This document shows positions 1 to 8,574 of a DNA stretch of 64,000 bases, piece after piece. Each line of letters starts with the position of its first letter. The first letter of the stretch is position 1. Both the position numbers and the translations under genes were made by a program. The stretch is from Herbaspirillum huttiense (GTDB lineage: Bacteria; Pseudomonadota; Gammaproteobacteria; Burkholderiales; Burkholderiaceae_D): assembly GCF_004367745.1 (NCBI RefSeq), contig NZ_CP037993.1, positions 5,580,001 through 5,644,000 on the forward strand. The letters are read 5' to 3'. The notes below the pieces were generated by a model, which made no database searches, was not told the DNA's origin, and worked only from the letters and a program-made list of their open reading frames with translations.

Positions 1-561
1 ATGAAGGTGCAGCGCGGTTCGCTCAAGGAAGATACCTCGCGCAACGACAACTTCCGCATCAAGCGCTACATCGCCAAGTACACCATCAACCCGGCCATCA
101 CCCACGGCATCTCGCACGTGGTGGGCTCGCTGGAAGTGGGCAAGATCGCCGACATCGTGCTGTGGAAGCCGGCCTTCTTCGGGGCCAAGCCTTCGATGAT
201 CCTCAAGAGCGGCATGATTGCGGCCGCCCAGATGGGTGACCCCAATGCCTCCATCCCGACCCCGCAGCCGGTACATTACCGGATGATGTTCGGTGCCTAT
301 GGCGGTGGCTTGAAGACCTCGATGACCTTCGTCTCGCAGGCGGCCTTCGATGCCGGCATCGGTGAACAGCTCAAACTCAACAAGCCGGTGGTGGCCGTGA
401 AGAACATGCGCAACCTGCGCAAGCGCGACATGATCCACAACGGTGCCACGCCGAAGATGGAAGTCGATTCCGAGACCTATGAAGTGCGCGCCGATGGCGA
501 GCTGCTGGTGTGCGAACCGGCGGTCTCGCTGCCGCTGGCACAACGTTATTTCCTGTTCTGA
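1..561 (+). CDS. ureC: Urease subunit alpha, C-terminal part (partial)
   Basis: The 186 C-terminal residues of the catalytic alpha subunit of nickel urease, which hydrolyses urea to ammonia and carbamate in the cytoplasm. The reading frame is open at the first base, and MKVQRG is an internal motif of UreC, so the true start lies outside the window. The segment carries the conserved KYTINPAI stretch, the V-G-S-L-E-V-G-K-x-AD-V-LW motif of amidohydrolase-fold ureases and the usual QRYFLF end. The family is about 570 residues, so roughly one third is present; the nickel-binding histidines and the carbamylated lysine are upstream. ureE follows after 18 bp, so this is the end of the structural-gene part of an operon. 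Confidence 0.97.
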   Translation: MKVQRGSLKEDTSRNDNFRIKRYIAKYTINPAITHGISHVVGSLEVGKIADIVLWKPAFFGAKPSMILKSGMIAAAQMGDPNASIPTPQPVHYRMMFGAYGGGLKTSMTFVSQAAFDAGIGEQLKLNKPVVAVKNMRNLRKRDMIHNGATPKMEVDSETYEVRADGELLVCEPAVSLPLAQRYFLF

Positions 562-579
562 TTTTCATTAGATTTTTTC

Positions 580-1113
580 ATGCTCACTCTCAATACCAAG
601 ATAGCCCAGGCCGAGCAGATCGACGGCGAACTGGAACTGCCCTATGACCAGCGCGAGAAGAGCCGCCTGCGTGCCACCCTGCGTTCCGGTGAAGACGTGG
701 CGGTGTTCACCGTGCGCGGTACGGTGCTGCGCGATGGTGACCTGCTGCGCGGCGATGATGGCCGCGTGGTCAAGATCATCGCCAAGGCCGAAGCGACCTA
801 TCGCGTCGATGCCGCCGATGCGCACCTGCTGCTGCGTTGCGCCTTCCACCTCGGCAATCGTCACACCCAGGCGCATGTGGGGCACGAAGGCGGCGTCGGT
901 TTCCTGCGCATCCGCAAGGACCCGGTGTTGAAGGAAATGCTGGAAGGGCTGGGTGCGCGAGTGAGCGAAGAACTGGCGGCCTTCGAGCCGGAAGCGGGCG
1001 CCTATGGTGGCGGCCATCACCATCATGGCGATGACCATCACCACAATCCGCTGGCACCGATTCCGCTGCGCCAGAAAATCCATCGTCCCGGCGACAAGAA
1101 GGAAGAGGGCTGA
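580..1113 (+). CDS. ureE: Urease accessory protein UreE (nickel metallochaperone)
   Basis: 177 residues. UreE delivers Ni2+ to the UreDFG-apourease complex. The N-terminal half has the peptide-binding domain, followed by the metal-binding domain with the typical R-C-A-F-H-L-G-N-R-H-T region near residues 87-96. The C-terminus has a His-rich tail (GGHHHHGDDHHHN, about residues 146-158) that in this family binds additional nickel. The ATG at 580 is 18 bp after ureC and has no strong Shine-Dalgarno sequence, which suggests translational coupling. The next gene, ureF, begins only 4 bp after its stop. Confidence 0.96.
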   Translation: MLTLNTKIAQAEQIDGELELPYDQREKSRLRATLRSGEDVAVFTVRGTVLRDGDLLRGDDGRVVKIIAKAEATYRVDAADAHLLLRCAFHLGNRHTQAHVGHEGGVGFLRIRKDPVLKEMLEGLGARVSEELAAFEPEAGAYGGGHHHHGDDHHHNPLAPIPLRQKIHRPGDKKEEG

Positions 1114-1117
1114 CCCC

Positions 1118-1798
1118 ATGCAAGCTGCCGCCTTGCTGCATCTGCTGCAACTGAGCAGCCCGTCCTTGCCGATCGGTGCGTACAGCTATTCGCAAGGGCT
1201 GGAGGCGGCCATCGAGTGTGGGCGCGTGGGCAGCGAAGCCACGGCCCGTGCCTGGATCGGCCATGCGCTGCATGAAGTGGTGGCGCGTTTCGAGGCCCCC
1301 ATCTTTGCGAGGCTGGTAGCGGCCTTCGAGGCCCGTGATGCAGAAAAGGTCACGTTGTGGACCGAACGCTTTATCGCGGCCCGCGATACTTCAGAGTTTC
1401 GTGCCGAAACCATTCAGATGGGCTATTCGCTGGGCAAACTGGCGACCGACCTGAAGCTGGGCGATGAGGCCTTGCTGGCCATCCTGCAGGCGCAGCCGGA
1501 ACTGCCGCTGCCCACCTCCCTGGCCTTTGCTACCGTGGCCCTGCAGGTGCCGCGCGAGGCAGCGGTGCTGGGCATGCTGTTCGCCTGGGCCGAGAACCAG
1601 GTGCTGGCCTGCGTGAAGACGGTGCCGCTGGGCCAGGTGGCGGGGCAGCGTATCCTGCTGTCGCTGCAGCCTGAACTGGAAAAGGCCGCGGCCACCGCGC
1701 TGACGCTGGAGGATGACGAGCTGTGCAACTGGGCACCGGGCCTGTCGCTGCTGTCGATGCAGCATGAGGTGCAGTACAGCCGCATCTATCGTTCCTGA
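1118..1798 (+). CDS. ureF: Urease accessory protein UreF
   Basis: 226 residues from the ATG at 1118. I chose this start because the family begins with a LLxLLQLSSPSLPIGAYSYSQGLE-type segment directly after it, and a GGAAGAGG ribosome binding site sits about 10 bp upstream at the end of ureE. The frame stays open further upstream over ureE, but that extension is not homologous. UreF is all-helical and acts as a checkpoint that stimulates UreG GTPase activity and ties nickel insertion to carbamylation of the active-site lysine. Length matches the family. Confidence 0.95.
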   Translation: MQAAALLHLLQLSSPSLPIGAYSYSQGLEAAIECGRVGSEATARAWIGHALHEVVARFEAPIFARLVAAFEARDAEKVTLWTERFIAARDTSEFRAETIQMGYSLGKLATDLKLGDEALLAILQAQPELPLPTSLAFATVALQVPREAAVLGMLFAWAENQVLACVKTVPLGQVAGQRILLSLQPELEKAAATALTLEDDELCNWAPGLSLLSMQHEVQYSRIYRS

Positions 1799-1801
1799 TT
1801 A

Positions 1802-1819
1802 TTTATATCGTTTATATCG
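1802..1819 (+). repeat. Two perfect 9-bp tandem repeats (TTTATATCG)
   Basis: TTTATATCG occurs twice in a row just after the ureF stop, followed by a degenerate TTTTCGTTC. The unit matches the consensus of a five-unit array at 36775-36819 (TTTANATCR when read on the other strand). It occupies part of the 60-bp ureF-ureG gap. No function is visible. Confidence 0.6.
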
Positions 1820-1858
1820 TTTTCGTTCCAACACGACCAAGAGATCAAGAGACCAACC

Positions 1859-2491
1859 ATGAGCAACTCCACTTCCAATCCGCTGCGCGTGGGCATCGGC
1901 GGCCCGGTCGGTTCCGGCAAGACGGCGCTGTGCGAAATGCTGTGCAAGCGCATGCGCGACCATTACGACATGGCCGTCATCACCAATGACATCTACACCA
2001 AGGAAGACATGGAAATCCTGCTGCGCGCCGATGCGCTGCCGGCAGAACGCCTGATGGGGGTGGAGACCGGCGGCTGCCCGCACACCGCCATCCGCGAGGA
2101 TGCCTCCATCAACCTGGAAGCGATCGCCCGCATGAGCGCCGATTTCCCGGACCTGGACCTGATCCTGGTGGAGTCGGGCGGCGACAACCTGGCCGCCACC
2201 TTCAGCCCGGAACTGTCGGACCTGACCATCTACGTGATCGACGTGGCCGGCGGCGAAAAGATTCCGCGCAAGGGCGGCCCCGGCATCACCCGCTCGGATC
2301 TGCTCATCATCAACAAGACTGACCTGGCGCCCTATGTGGGCGCAAATCTGGATATCATGGCGGCCGATGCCAAGCGCATGCGCGGCGAACGCCCCTTCGT
2401 GTTCACCAACCTGCGCAGTGGCGACGGGGTGGAGAAGGTCATCGAATACATCCGCAAGCAGGGCTTGCTGGACGAGAAGCCGAAGAACTGA
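1859..2491 (+). CDS. ureG: Urease accessory GTPase UreG
   Basis: 210 residues. UreG is a SIMIBI-class GTPase whose nucleotide-driven dimer carries nickel to apourease. Visible motifs are the P-loop GGPVGSGKT at residues 14-22, the metal-binding C-P-H motif (GGCPHTAI) near residue 72, the ESGGDN segment near residue 102, and [10 protein letters not shown] as the guanine-specificity NKxD box. It lies 60 bp downstream of ureF, and that gap contains the 9-bp repeats. ureJ follows after 59 bp. Confidence 0.98.
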   Translation: MSNSTSNPLRVGIGGPVGSGKTALCEMLCKRMRDHYDMAVITNDIYTKEDMEILLRADALPAERLMGVETGGCPHTAIREDASINLEAIARMSADFPDLDLILVESGGDNLAATFSPELSDLTIYVIDVAGGEKIPRKGGPGITRSDLLIINKTDLAPYVGANLDIMAADAKRMRGERPFVFTNLRSGDGVEKVIEYIRKQGLLDEKPKN

Positions 2492-2550
2492 ACCTGAACC
2501 GCGTCACTTCCCCGATTCAAGAATCTGCCGTATCAGCCCAAGGAGAAAAC

Positions 2551-3162
2551 ATGTTGACCCTCTCGACCAAGACCCGCGCCCGCCTGGGCGTTCTGGCCGT
2601 CACCGCACTGGCGGCCGGCACTGCCCTGGCGCACCCCGGCCATCCGGGTTCCACCATGGATGCCTCGGCCAGCATGGCGGCCGGCTTCGCCCACCCGTTC
2701 TCGGGCATCGACCACCTGTTGGCCATGCTGGCCGTGGGCCTGTGGGCGGCACAGAACAAGCAGCGCGCCCTGTGGGTGCTGCCGCTGGCCTTCCCGCTGA
2801 TGATGGTGGCTGGCGCCTTGCTGGCCTTCGCCGGCCTGCAGATGCCGGCCGTGGAAACCGGTATCGCCGCTTCGGTGGCGGTGCTGGGCCTGCTGATCGC
2901 CTTTGCCGTGCGCCTGCCGCTGTGGGGCAGCACGCTGGTGGTGTCGGTCTTCGCGATGTTCCATGGCTACGCACACGGCGCTGAACTGCCGCACGGCAGC
3001 TCGGCCGCCCTGTACGGTGCCGGCTTCATCGCCGCCACCGCACTGCTGCATGCCGCCGGCCTGGGTATCGGCCTGATCGCAGGCAAGCAGATGGCTGACC
3101 GCGTGGTGCGCATCGGCGGCGTCGGTATCGCCGCCGTGGGTGCTTACCTGCTGGCTGCCTGA
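2551..3162 (+). CDS. ureJ: HupE/UreJ-type nickel permease
   Basis: 203 residues, hydrophobic, with a cleavable-looking signal (LAVTALAAGTALAH) and about six further membrane segments. It has the HupE/UreJ signature histidines: HPGHPGS after the signal, HPFSGIDHLLAMLAVGLWA around residues 49-67, and FHGYAHGAELP near residue 135. Members of this family import nickel (or cobalt) and are often encoded with urease or hydrogenase genes; position at the end of the urease operon supports nickel. An AAGGAGAAAAC ribosome binding site precedes the ATG. The last 19 bp overlap the 3' end of the convergent glpD gene. Confidence 0.9.
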   Translation: MLTLSTKTRARLGVLAVTALAAGTALAHPGHPGSTMDASASMAAGFAHPFSGIDHLLAMLAVGLWAAQNKQRALWVLPLAFPLMMVAGALLAFAGLQMPAVETGIAASVAVLGLLIAFAVRLPLWGSTLVVSVFAMFHGYAHGAELPHGSSAALYGAGFIAATALLHAAGLGIGLIAGKQMADRVVRIGGVGIAAVGAYLLAA

Positions 3163-4748
3163 AGCAGCTCGCCCGCTTCGGCGGGTGGTTCCTGACCTGA
3201 AGACTGGCCGCCGCGCGCGGCCAGCCAGGCGTCCAGCACGGCCTCGCTGCCCTTGGGGAAATGCAGGCCGAGCTTGGAACGCCGCCACAGGATGTCGGCC
3301 GCATTGGTGGCCCATTCGTGGCGCAACAAGTAGTCCACCTCGGCGGCATAGAGCCCGCCCAGGATTTCTTCTCCCATCTCTTCCAAGTTCTTTCTTCCTT
3401 CCAGCAGCGCGTGCGTGCGGCTGCCATAGGCACGCGCATAGCGTTGCAACAATGTGGCGGGCAGCCACGGATACTGCTGCTGCAAGCCTTCCACGTAGTG
3501 ACCGAATTGGCGCACCGAACGATTGGACGGCTGCGCACCATACAGGTCGCCACCCGGCAGGCAGCCGTGTTCAGTCCACGCGCCGCGCTGGTTGCCCAGT
3601 ACCGGCGCGATCATGTCCACCGCTTCCTCGGCCAGCTTGCGGAAGGTGGTGATCTTGCCGCCGAAGATGGAGAGCAGCGGGGCGCCTTGCGTGTTCAGGT
3701 CGAGCTGGTAGTCGCGCGTGACGGCCGAGGCGTCGGCGGCTGCGTCTTCCAGCAGCGGACGCACGCCTGAATACGACCACACCACGTCGGCCGGCGTAAT
3801 GGGCTTCTCGAAATAGCGATTGGCGAGCTGGCAGAGATAAGCCGTCTCATCCTCGGAGATGGCCACGTCTTCCACCCGGCCCTGATACTCGATATCGGTG
3901 GTCCCGATGAGCGTGAAGTCCTGCTCGTAGGGAATGGCGAAGACGATGCGGCCATCCGGGTTCTGGAAGATGTAGGCGTGATCGTGTTCGAACAGGCGTG
4001 GCACCACGATGTGGCTGCCCTTGACCAGGCGCACCGACTTGCTCGAATGCACGTGGGCCGCACCGCCCAGGAACTGCGCCACCCACGGGCCGGCGGCATT
4101 GACCACGCAGCGTGCGCGCACCTGCATGGCATGGCCATCTTCACGGCGCAGTACCGCTTGCCAGCCGTTGTCCTGGCGCGTGAGCGATTCGCAGCGGGTG
4201 CGGGTCATGATGTGCGCGCCTTTTTCGGCGGCATCCATGGCGTTCAGCACCACCAGCCGTGCATCATCGACCCAGCCATCGGAATAGACGAAGCCACGCG
4301 TGAACTGCGCTTTCAACGGTGCACCCGAGACGTGGCGACGCAAATCCAATGCACGCGAACCCGGCAGCAGTTCGCGCCGGGCCAGGTGATCGTAGAGGAA
4401 CATGCCCAAACGGATCAGCCAGGCCGGGCGCTGTCCCTGGTCATGCGGCATCACGAAGCGCAGCGGCCACATGATGTGCGGCGCGCTGCGCAAGAGCACT
4501 TCGCGTTCGATCAGCGCCTTGCGCACCAGCCCGAATTCATAATGTTCCAGGTAGCGCAGGCCACCGTGGATGAGCTTGCTGGAGGACGACGACGTATGCT
4601 GCGCCAGGTCGTGCTGTTCGCACAGCGCCACCGACAGGCCGCGTCCGGCCGCATCGCGCGCGATGCCCGCGCCGTTGATGCCGCCGCCGACCACCAGCAC
4701 ATCGTATTGCGGAGGATAGGTGATGCCTTCCATGCCACGTGCTTTCAT
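3144..4748 (-). CDS. glpD: Aerobic glycerol-3-phosphate dehydrogenase
   Basis: 534 residues. A membrane-associated FAD enzyme that oxidises sn-glycerol-3-phosphate to dihydroxyacetone phosphate and passes electrons to ubiquinone. The FAD-binding motif VVGGGINGAGIARDAAGRG is at residues 19-37, followed by the family segment SSSSKLIHGGLRYLE, and the C-terminal DAO_C domain is present. Length fits GlpD. It is the last gene of a minus-strand cluster, 12 bp after the second phnE, so it is probably cotranscribed with the phosphonate-type importer. That arrangement is unusual, since glpD normally sits with glpF/glpK/glpR. The 3' end overlaps ureJ tail to tail. Confidence 0.95.
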   Translation of the reverse strand: MKARGMEGITYPPQYDVLVVGGGINGAGIARDAAGRGLSVALCEQHDLAQHTSSSSSKLIHGGLRYLEHYEFGLVRKALIEREVLLRSAPHIMWPLRFVMPHDQGQRPAWLIRLGMFLYDHLARRELLPGSRALDLRRHVSGAPLKAQFTRGFVYSDGWVDDARLVVLNAMDAAEKGAHIMTRTRCESLTRQDNGWQAVLRREDGHAMQVRARCVVNAAGPWVAQFLGGAAHVHSSKSVRLVKGSHIVVPRLFEHDHAYIFQNPDGRIVFAIPYEQDFTLIGTTDIEYQGRVEDVAISEDETAYLCQLANRYFEKPITPADVVWSYSGVRPLLEDAAADASAVTRDYQLDLNTQGAPLLSIFGGKITTFRKLAEEAVDMIAPVLGNQRGAWTEHGCLPGGDLYGAQPSNRSVRQFGHYVEGLQQQYPWLPATLLQRYARAYGSRTHALLEGRKNLEEMGEEILGGLYAAEVDYLLRHEWATNAADILWRRSKLGLHFPKGSEAVLDAWLAARGGQSSGQEPPAEAGELLQAASR

Positions 4749-4760
4749 GCTGGCTCCCGG

Positions 4761-5594
4761 TCAGAGTATGCGCTTGCGGATTTGCGTGACCACCACTTCG
4801 GTCACGATCACGATGGCGAAGATGGAGACCAGCACCGTCGCTACGCGCGGCCACTGGAACAGGTTCAGCGCGGTATCGAGCACCATGCCCACGCCACCGG
4901 CACCGACGATGCCCAGCACGGCCGATTCACGCACGTTGATGTCCCAGCGCAGCAGCACGATGGACATGAAGGCGGGCTTCAATTGCGGCCAGTAGCCATA
5001 CCAGATCTCGGAGAACTTGCTCGCGCCCGACGCCTGCAGCGCCTCGATGGGGCCGCGCGGCATCTGCTCGATGGTCTCGCCGGCCATCTTGCCGACGAAG
5101 CCGATCGAGCGGAAAGCGATGGCCAGCGTGCCCGCCAGCGGACCGGGTCCGAAGATGGCCAGGAACAGCAGCGCCCACACCAGCGAATTGACCGAGCGGC
5201 TGGCCACCAGCACGATGCGGGCGAACAGGTTCAGGCCGCGATGGCGGGTCAGGTTGGGCGCTACCAGCAGGCCAAAGGGAATGGCCAGCACGATGGAGAG
5301 CAGGGTACCGAGCGTAGCAATGTGCAGGGTCTCGATCAGTCCGGCCTGGACGTCGCTGCTGAAGTAGGCCCAGTCGATGGGCCACATGCGGGCGAGCATG
5401 TCGCTCATCTGCTCGGGCGCATCGTAGAGGAACTCGGGGATGATCTCGATATAGCGCAGGGATTGCACTACGGCCAGGGCGATGACCAGCCACACGGTGA
5501 AACGCAGGATGCGCTGCAGGGGCGTATGGCGCTGCCATTCGCGCTCGGCCGGGTTGAGCGCGGCAGCGGGGCGGGGGAGGACGGTATCAGACAT
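4761..5594 (-). CDS. phnE: Phosphonate-type ABC transporter permease PhnE (second copy)
   Basis: 277 residues from the ATG at 5594, which overlaps the preceding phnE stop by 8 bp; the longer open frame upstream runs through the neighbouring gene and was not used. Several membrane segments and the permease EAA loop (EALQASGASKFSEIWYGYW, about residue 195) are present, as is the conserved [11 protein letters not shown]-like stretch near the C-terminus ([11 protein letters not shown]). It is expected to form a heterodimeric pore with the product of the upstream phnE. glpD begins 12 bp downstream. Confidence 0.92.
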   Translation of the reverse strand: MSDTVLPRPAAALNPAEREWQRHTPLQRILRFTVWLVIALAVVQSLRYIEIIPEFLYDAPEQMSDMLARMWPIDWAYFSSDVQAGLIETLHIATLGTLLSIVLAIPFGLLVAPNLTRHRGLNLFARIVLVASRSVNSLVWALLFLAIFGPGPLAGTLAIAFRSIGFVGKMAGETIEQMPRGPIEALQASGASKFSEIWYGYWPQLKPAFMSIVLLRWDINVRESAVLGIVGAGGVGMVLDTALNLFQWPRVATVLVSIFAIVIVTEVVVTQIRKRIL

Positions 5595-6399
5595 TGAAAA
5601 CCTTCTTGACCGAATTGGCCAGCAGTTCGCCGACGACGATGATGGTGATGATGGTGACCAGGATGGTGAGCACGAAGTCGTAATCGAAGCGCTGGAAGGC
5701 GGAGAACAGCACGCCGCCCACGCCGCCCGCACCGACGATGCCGACCATGGTCGAGTTGCGCAGGTTGGAGTCGAGCTGGTAGGTCGAGAAACCGACGAAG
5801 CGCGACATCACCTGCGGCAGCACGCCAAAGAGAATCACGTTCATGAAGGAGGCACCGGTGGCGCGGATGGCTTCGACCTGCTTGATCGAGATCTCTTCAA
5901 TGGCTTCGGCAAAGAGCTTGCCGATGAAACCGACGGAGGCCACGATCAGCGCCAGCACACCGGCCAGCGCGCCAAAGCCCACGGCCTTGACGAACAGGAT
6001 GGCCACAATCACCGGATGCAGCGAGCGGCACACCGACACCAGCGCGCGTGCAGGCCAGGAGATCCACGAGGGCATCAGGTTGCGTGCGCCCATCAGGCCG
6101 ATGGGTAGCGAGAACAGGATGCCAAACAGCGACGCCAGCACGGCAATCTGCAGGGTCTCCTTGATGCCGCCCCAGAGAATGTCGCCCTTGGAGAGATCGG
6201 GCGGAAACATGCGGCCCAGGAACTTGGCGCCATTGCCAAGTCCGGAAGAGAAACGCTCCCACGAGAAACCCAGTTGCGTGGCTGCGTAGATCGCATACAG
6301 GGCGATGAGCCAGATCACCACGCGGGTGGCCAGTTGCGGCTTGAAGGCCAGGCTCACGCGGGGCGCGGAGGAAGTGGAGGAAGTGGAGGAGATCGTCAT
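5587..6399 (-). CDS. phnE: Phosphonate-type ABC transporter permease PhnE (first copy)
   Basis: 270 residues with about six membrane segments, the EAA-type loop ([21 protein letters not shown]) and the [11 protein letters not shown] motif typical of PhnE. Its ATG overlaps the phnC stop by 4 bp (ATGA), so translation is coupled. Two adjacent divergent phnE genes are common in PhnCDE1E2 importers. Substrates of this family include phosphonates, phosphite and phosphate esters; sequence alone does not decide among them. Confidence 0.92.
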   Translation of the reverse strand: MTISSTSSTSSAPRVSLAFKPQLATRVVIWLIALYAIYAATQLGFSWERFSSGLGNGAKFLGRMFPPDLSKGDILWGGIKETLQIAVLASLFGILFSLPIGLMGARNLMPSWISWPARALVSVCRSLHPVIVAILFVKAVGFGALAGVLALIVASVGFIGKLFAEAIEEISIKQVEAIRATGASFMNVILFGVLPQVMSRFVGFSTYQLDSNLRNSTMVGIVGAGGVGGVLFSAFQRFDYDFVLTILVTIITIIVVGELLANSVKKVFNV

Positions 6400-7166
6400 G
6401 CCAGCCAGTCCTCGCCGCCGTAGATCTGTTTGAGGAAGTCATCCGACAGGTTCTCGGCATTGCCGTCGTAGACCACGTGGCCGCCGGACATGCCGATGAT
6501 GCGGTCGGCATAGCGCTTGGCCAGCTCCACGTCGTGGATGTTGACGATGACCGGGATCTTCTGGGCGCGGCCCTGTTCCTTGAGCAGCGAGATGATCTCG
6601 AAGGAGGTCTTGGGGTCCAGCGAGGACGTCGGTTCATCGGCCAGCAGCAGGCGCGGGCGCTGCATCAGGGCGCGGGCGATGCCCACGCGCTGGCGCTGGC
6701 CGCCGGAGAGCGCGTCGGCACGCTGGTTGGCGAAGTTGCCCAGGCCCACGGTATCGAGCAATTCAAACGCGTGCGCGATATCTTCCCTGGCGAAGTTGCG
6801 GCGCCAGGCGGTGAAGGCATTGACGTAACCCAGTCTTCCGCACAACAGGTTCTCCATCACGGAAAGGCGTTCCACCAGGTTGTATTCCTGGAACACCATG
6901 CCGATGTGGCGGCGCTGTTCGCGCAGGGCGCGGCCGCGCAGTTCGGCCAGGTTCACGCGCTTGCCTTCGCCCTCGAACCAGATCGCGCCACGGCTGGGAT
7001 CGACCAGGCGGTTGATGCAGCGGATCAGGGTGGACTTGCCGGTGCCGGAAGGGCCGATGATGGCGATCAGGCCGGCGTCGCCAATCTTCAGGTCGATGCC
7101 TTTGAGGATGGGATGACCGGGCTTGTATTCCTTGACCAGGCCCTGGATTTCGATGGCGTGTGACAT
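6396..7166 (-). CDS. phnC: Phosphonate-type ABC transporter ATP-binding protein PhnC
   Basis: 256 residues from the ATG at 7166 (MSHAIEIQG); the longer frame upstream is out of character and overlaps phnD antisense. Walker A GPSGTGKS is at residues 38-45, then a Q-loop ([18 protein letters not shown]), the ABC signature [15 protein letters not shown], Walker [13 protein letters not shown] and an H-loop HDVELA. This is the complete set for an importer ATPase. It is separated from phnD by 160 bp containing a hairpin and is coupled to phnE by a 4-bp overlap. Confidence 0.95.
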   Translation of the reverse strand: MSHAIEIQGLVKEYKPGHPILKGIDLKIGDAGLIAIIGPSGTGKSTLIRCINRLVDPSRGAIWFEGEGKRVNLAELRGRALREQRRHIGMVFQEYNLVERLSVMENLLCGRLGYVNAFTAWRRNFAREDIAHAFELLDTVGLGNFANQRADALSGGQRQRVGIARALMQRPRLLLADEPTSSLDPKTSFEIISLLKEQGRAQKIPVIVNIHDVELAKRYADRIIGMSGGHVVYDGNAENLSDDFLKQIYGGEDWLA

Positions 7167-7232
7167 GGGAGACGCTTTCTCTGGTGATGTTTCTGGTGGT
7201 GCGCGGCAGACTGCGGGATGCGAGGGGCCGCA

Positions 7233-7254
7233 GCCCCTGCCGATGAGCAGGGGC
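7233..7254 (-). promoter_or_regulatory. Hairpin between phnD and phnC
   Basis: A perfect 8-bp inverted repeat (GCCCCTGC/GCAGGGGC) with a 6-nt loop lies in the 160-bp phnD-phnC gap. There is no T-run on either strand, so it is unlikely to be a strong intrinsic terminator. Hairpins after a binding-protein gene commonly protect its mRNA so that it is expressed above the membrane components; that role is inferred here. Confidence 0.45.
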
Positions 7255-7326
7255 CGTGTTGCTTGTGCTGGATGGAATCGTCTTGCGGCATCCGGACCGG
7301 AGGTCACGGATGCCTTGCGGTGATGC

Positions 7327-8316
7327 TTACTTCTTGCCGGCGTTCTGCTTGTCGTAGGCGGCACGGTTGAAGGATTCACCGGCGGACTGGGCGACGAAGC
7401 GCACCATCTCGAAGTCCTTCTTGTAGTTGATCGGGTAGAAGCGATCGGAACCGGCGAAGGCCTTCTTGAGCTCATCGGTGAAGCGATAGTCGTAGAAGCA
7501 CTTGAGCATCTTGTCGCGGAAGTTGGGCTCCAGGTCATGCGCATAGGCGAAGTCCTGGGTCGGGAATTTCTCGCTGTGCCAGATGACGCGGAAGTTCTCG
7601 GCCTTGATGACGCCACGCTCCACCATGCGGTCAAACACGTCGGAGGCCACGGCGGCAGCATCGTAGTCACCCGAGTTCACGCCCAGGATGGACTGGTCAT
7701 GCTTGCCGGAGAAGATGACCTTGTAGTCCTTGTCCGGCGTCACGCCCAGCTTGGGGAACAAGGCCATCGGGGCCATGTGGCCGGAGTTCGACGAAGGCGC
7801 GGTGTGGGCGACCTTCTTGCCCTTGAGGTCGGTCATCTTCTGGATCGGGCTGTCCTTGCGCACGATCACGTTGAGGGTATAACCCTGATAACCCTTGGCG
7901 TCACCGATGACGGCAAACGGCACGGCACCGGCGATGTTGACGGCGAAGTTGGTCGGTCCCGGCGAGAAGCCGCCGACGTGCAGGCGGCCCGAGCGCATGG
8001 CTTCGATTTCAGCGGCGTTGGATTGCACCTGGAAGAAGACCACCTTCTTGGCGGTACATTGCGACAGGTAGTCGGTGAAGGGCTTGAAGATCTTGTCGTA
8101 GACGGCCGGATCTTCCACCGGGGTGAAGGTGAAGACCAGGGTATTGGGGTTCTTCAGCTTCTTGGGATCGGTGGGGGTGTCGGCGGTCAGGTCGTGATTG
8201 GCGTCGCAGTATTGCTGGTCGAGGTCGCCGCGATTGCTGCAGGTGTCCTGGGCGAAGGCGATGGCCGGAGCGGCCAGGGCGAGTGCCAACAGGGTCTTGA
8301 TCAGACGTGGGGTCAT
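7327..8316 (-). CDS. phnD: Phosphonate-type ABC transporter periplasmic binding protein PhnD
   Basis: 329 residues with a Sec signal peptide ([15 protein letters not shown], cleaved around residue 22). It belongs to the PhnD/PtxB/phosphate-like family: [24 protein letters not shown] near residue 60, [12 protein letters not shown], and the ligand-loop motif [13 protein letters not shown] near residue 167, where family members bind the phospho group with S-S-x-S-G residues. First gene of the phnDCEE-glpD unit. Four cysteines occur in the mature chain (three of them before residue 90), so a disulfide is possible. The actual ligand is not determinable from the sequence; the downstream glpD hints at a glycerol-linked phosphorus compound. 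Confidence 0.9.
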   Translation of the reverse strand: MTPRLIKTLLALALAAPAIAFAQDTCSNRGDLDQQYCDANHDLTADTPTDPKKLKNPNTLVFTFTPVEDPAVYDKIFKPFTDYLSQCTAKKVVFFQVQSNAAEIEAMRSGRLHVGGFSPGPTNFAVNIAGAVPFAVIGDAKGYQGYTLNVIVRKDSPIQKMTDLKGKKVAHTAPSSNSGHMAPMALFPKLGVTPDKDYKVIFSGKHDQSILGVNSGDYDAAAVASDVFDRMVERGVIKAENFRVIWHSEKFPTQDFAYAHDLEPNFRDKMLKCFYDYRFTDELKKAFAGSDRFYPINYKKDFEMVRFVAQSAGESFNRAAYDKQNAGKK

Positions 8317-8454
8317 GCTGTCTCCTGGAGATGGTTTTGGTCTTGGTGCCGGTCGCGACGGCGGTGTTGATCAGTGCGTGGCCGGCGATGTGCGGGAGTG
8401 TAGGCGAGGGGGACGGCTTTTGCCATGGGGCGATGCCGCCGAGGAGGGGGTTTC

Positions 8455-8498
8455 CTGTCAGCTGCCTTTCCAGTGGCTTTCAATCTGCTTTCAAAGCG
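8455..8498. promoter_or_regulatory. Four 11-bp direct repeats, Pho-box-like operator array
   Basis: Four contiguous 11-mers start at 8455, 8466, 8477 and 8488: CTGTCAGCTGC, CTTTCCAGTGG, CTTTCAATCTG, CTTTCAAAGCG. The conserved part is C-T-K-T-C(A). An 11-bp period of direct repeats is characteristic of PhoB/OmpR-family winged-helix regulators, and the first unit matches the CTGTCA half-site of the enterobacterial Pho box. The array sits between divergent phnD and the response-regulator gene, 77 bp upstream of the latter's start codon. A TATAAA -10-like element at 8536-8541 has no recognisable -35, consistent with an activator-dependent promoter. Confidence 0.55.
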
Positions 8499-8574
8499 TG
8501 CGGAGCCGGGGCTCGCGCCCCGCGTGGATTGGCGGTATAAAGGCGGCTGCACAACGATAACGACACGGGAGATC

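Noticed and set aside
3170-3187. Small TTCG-loop hairpin near the end of ureJ and inside glpD
   Set aside because: Short stem, lies in coding sequence and has no T-run.
3978-5597. 539-codon plus-strand open frame
   Set aside because: Antisense to glpD and phnE with His/Gln/Arg-rich composition typical of shadow frames in GC-rich DNA.
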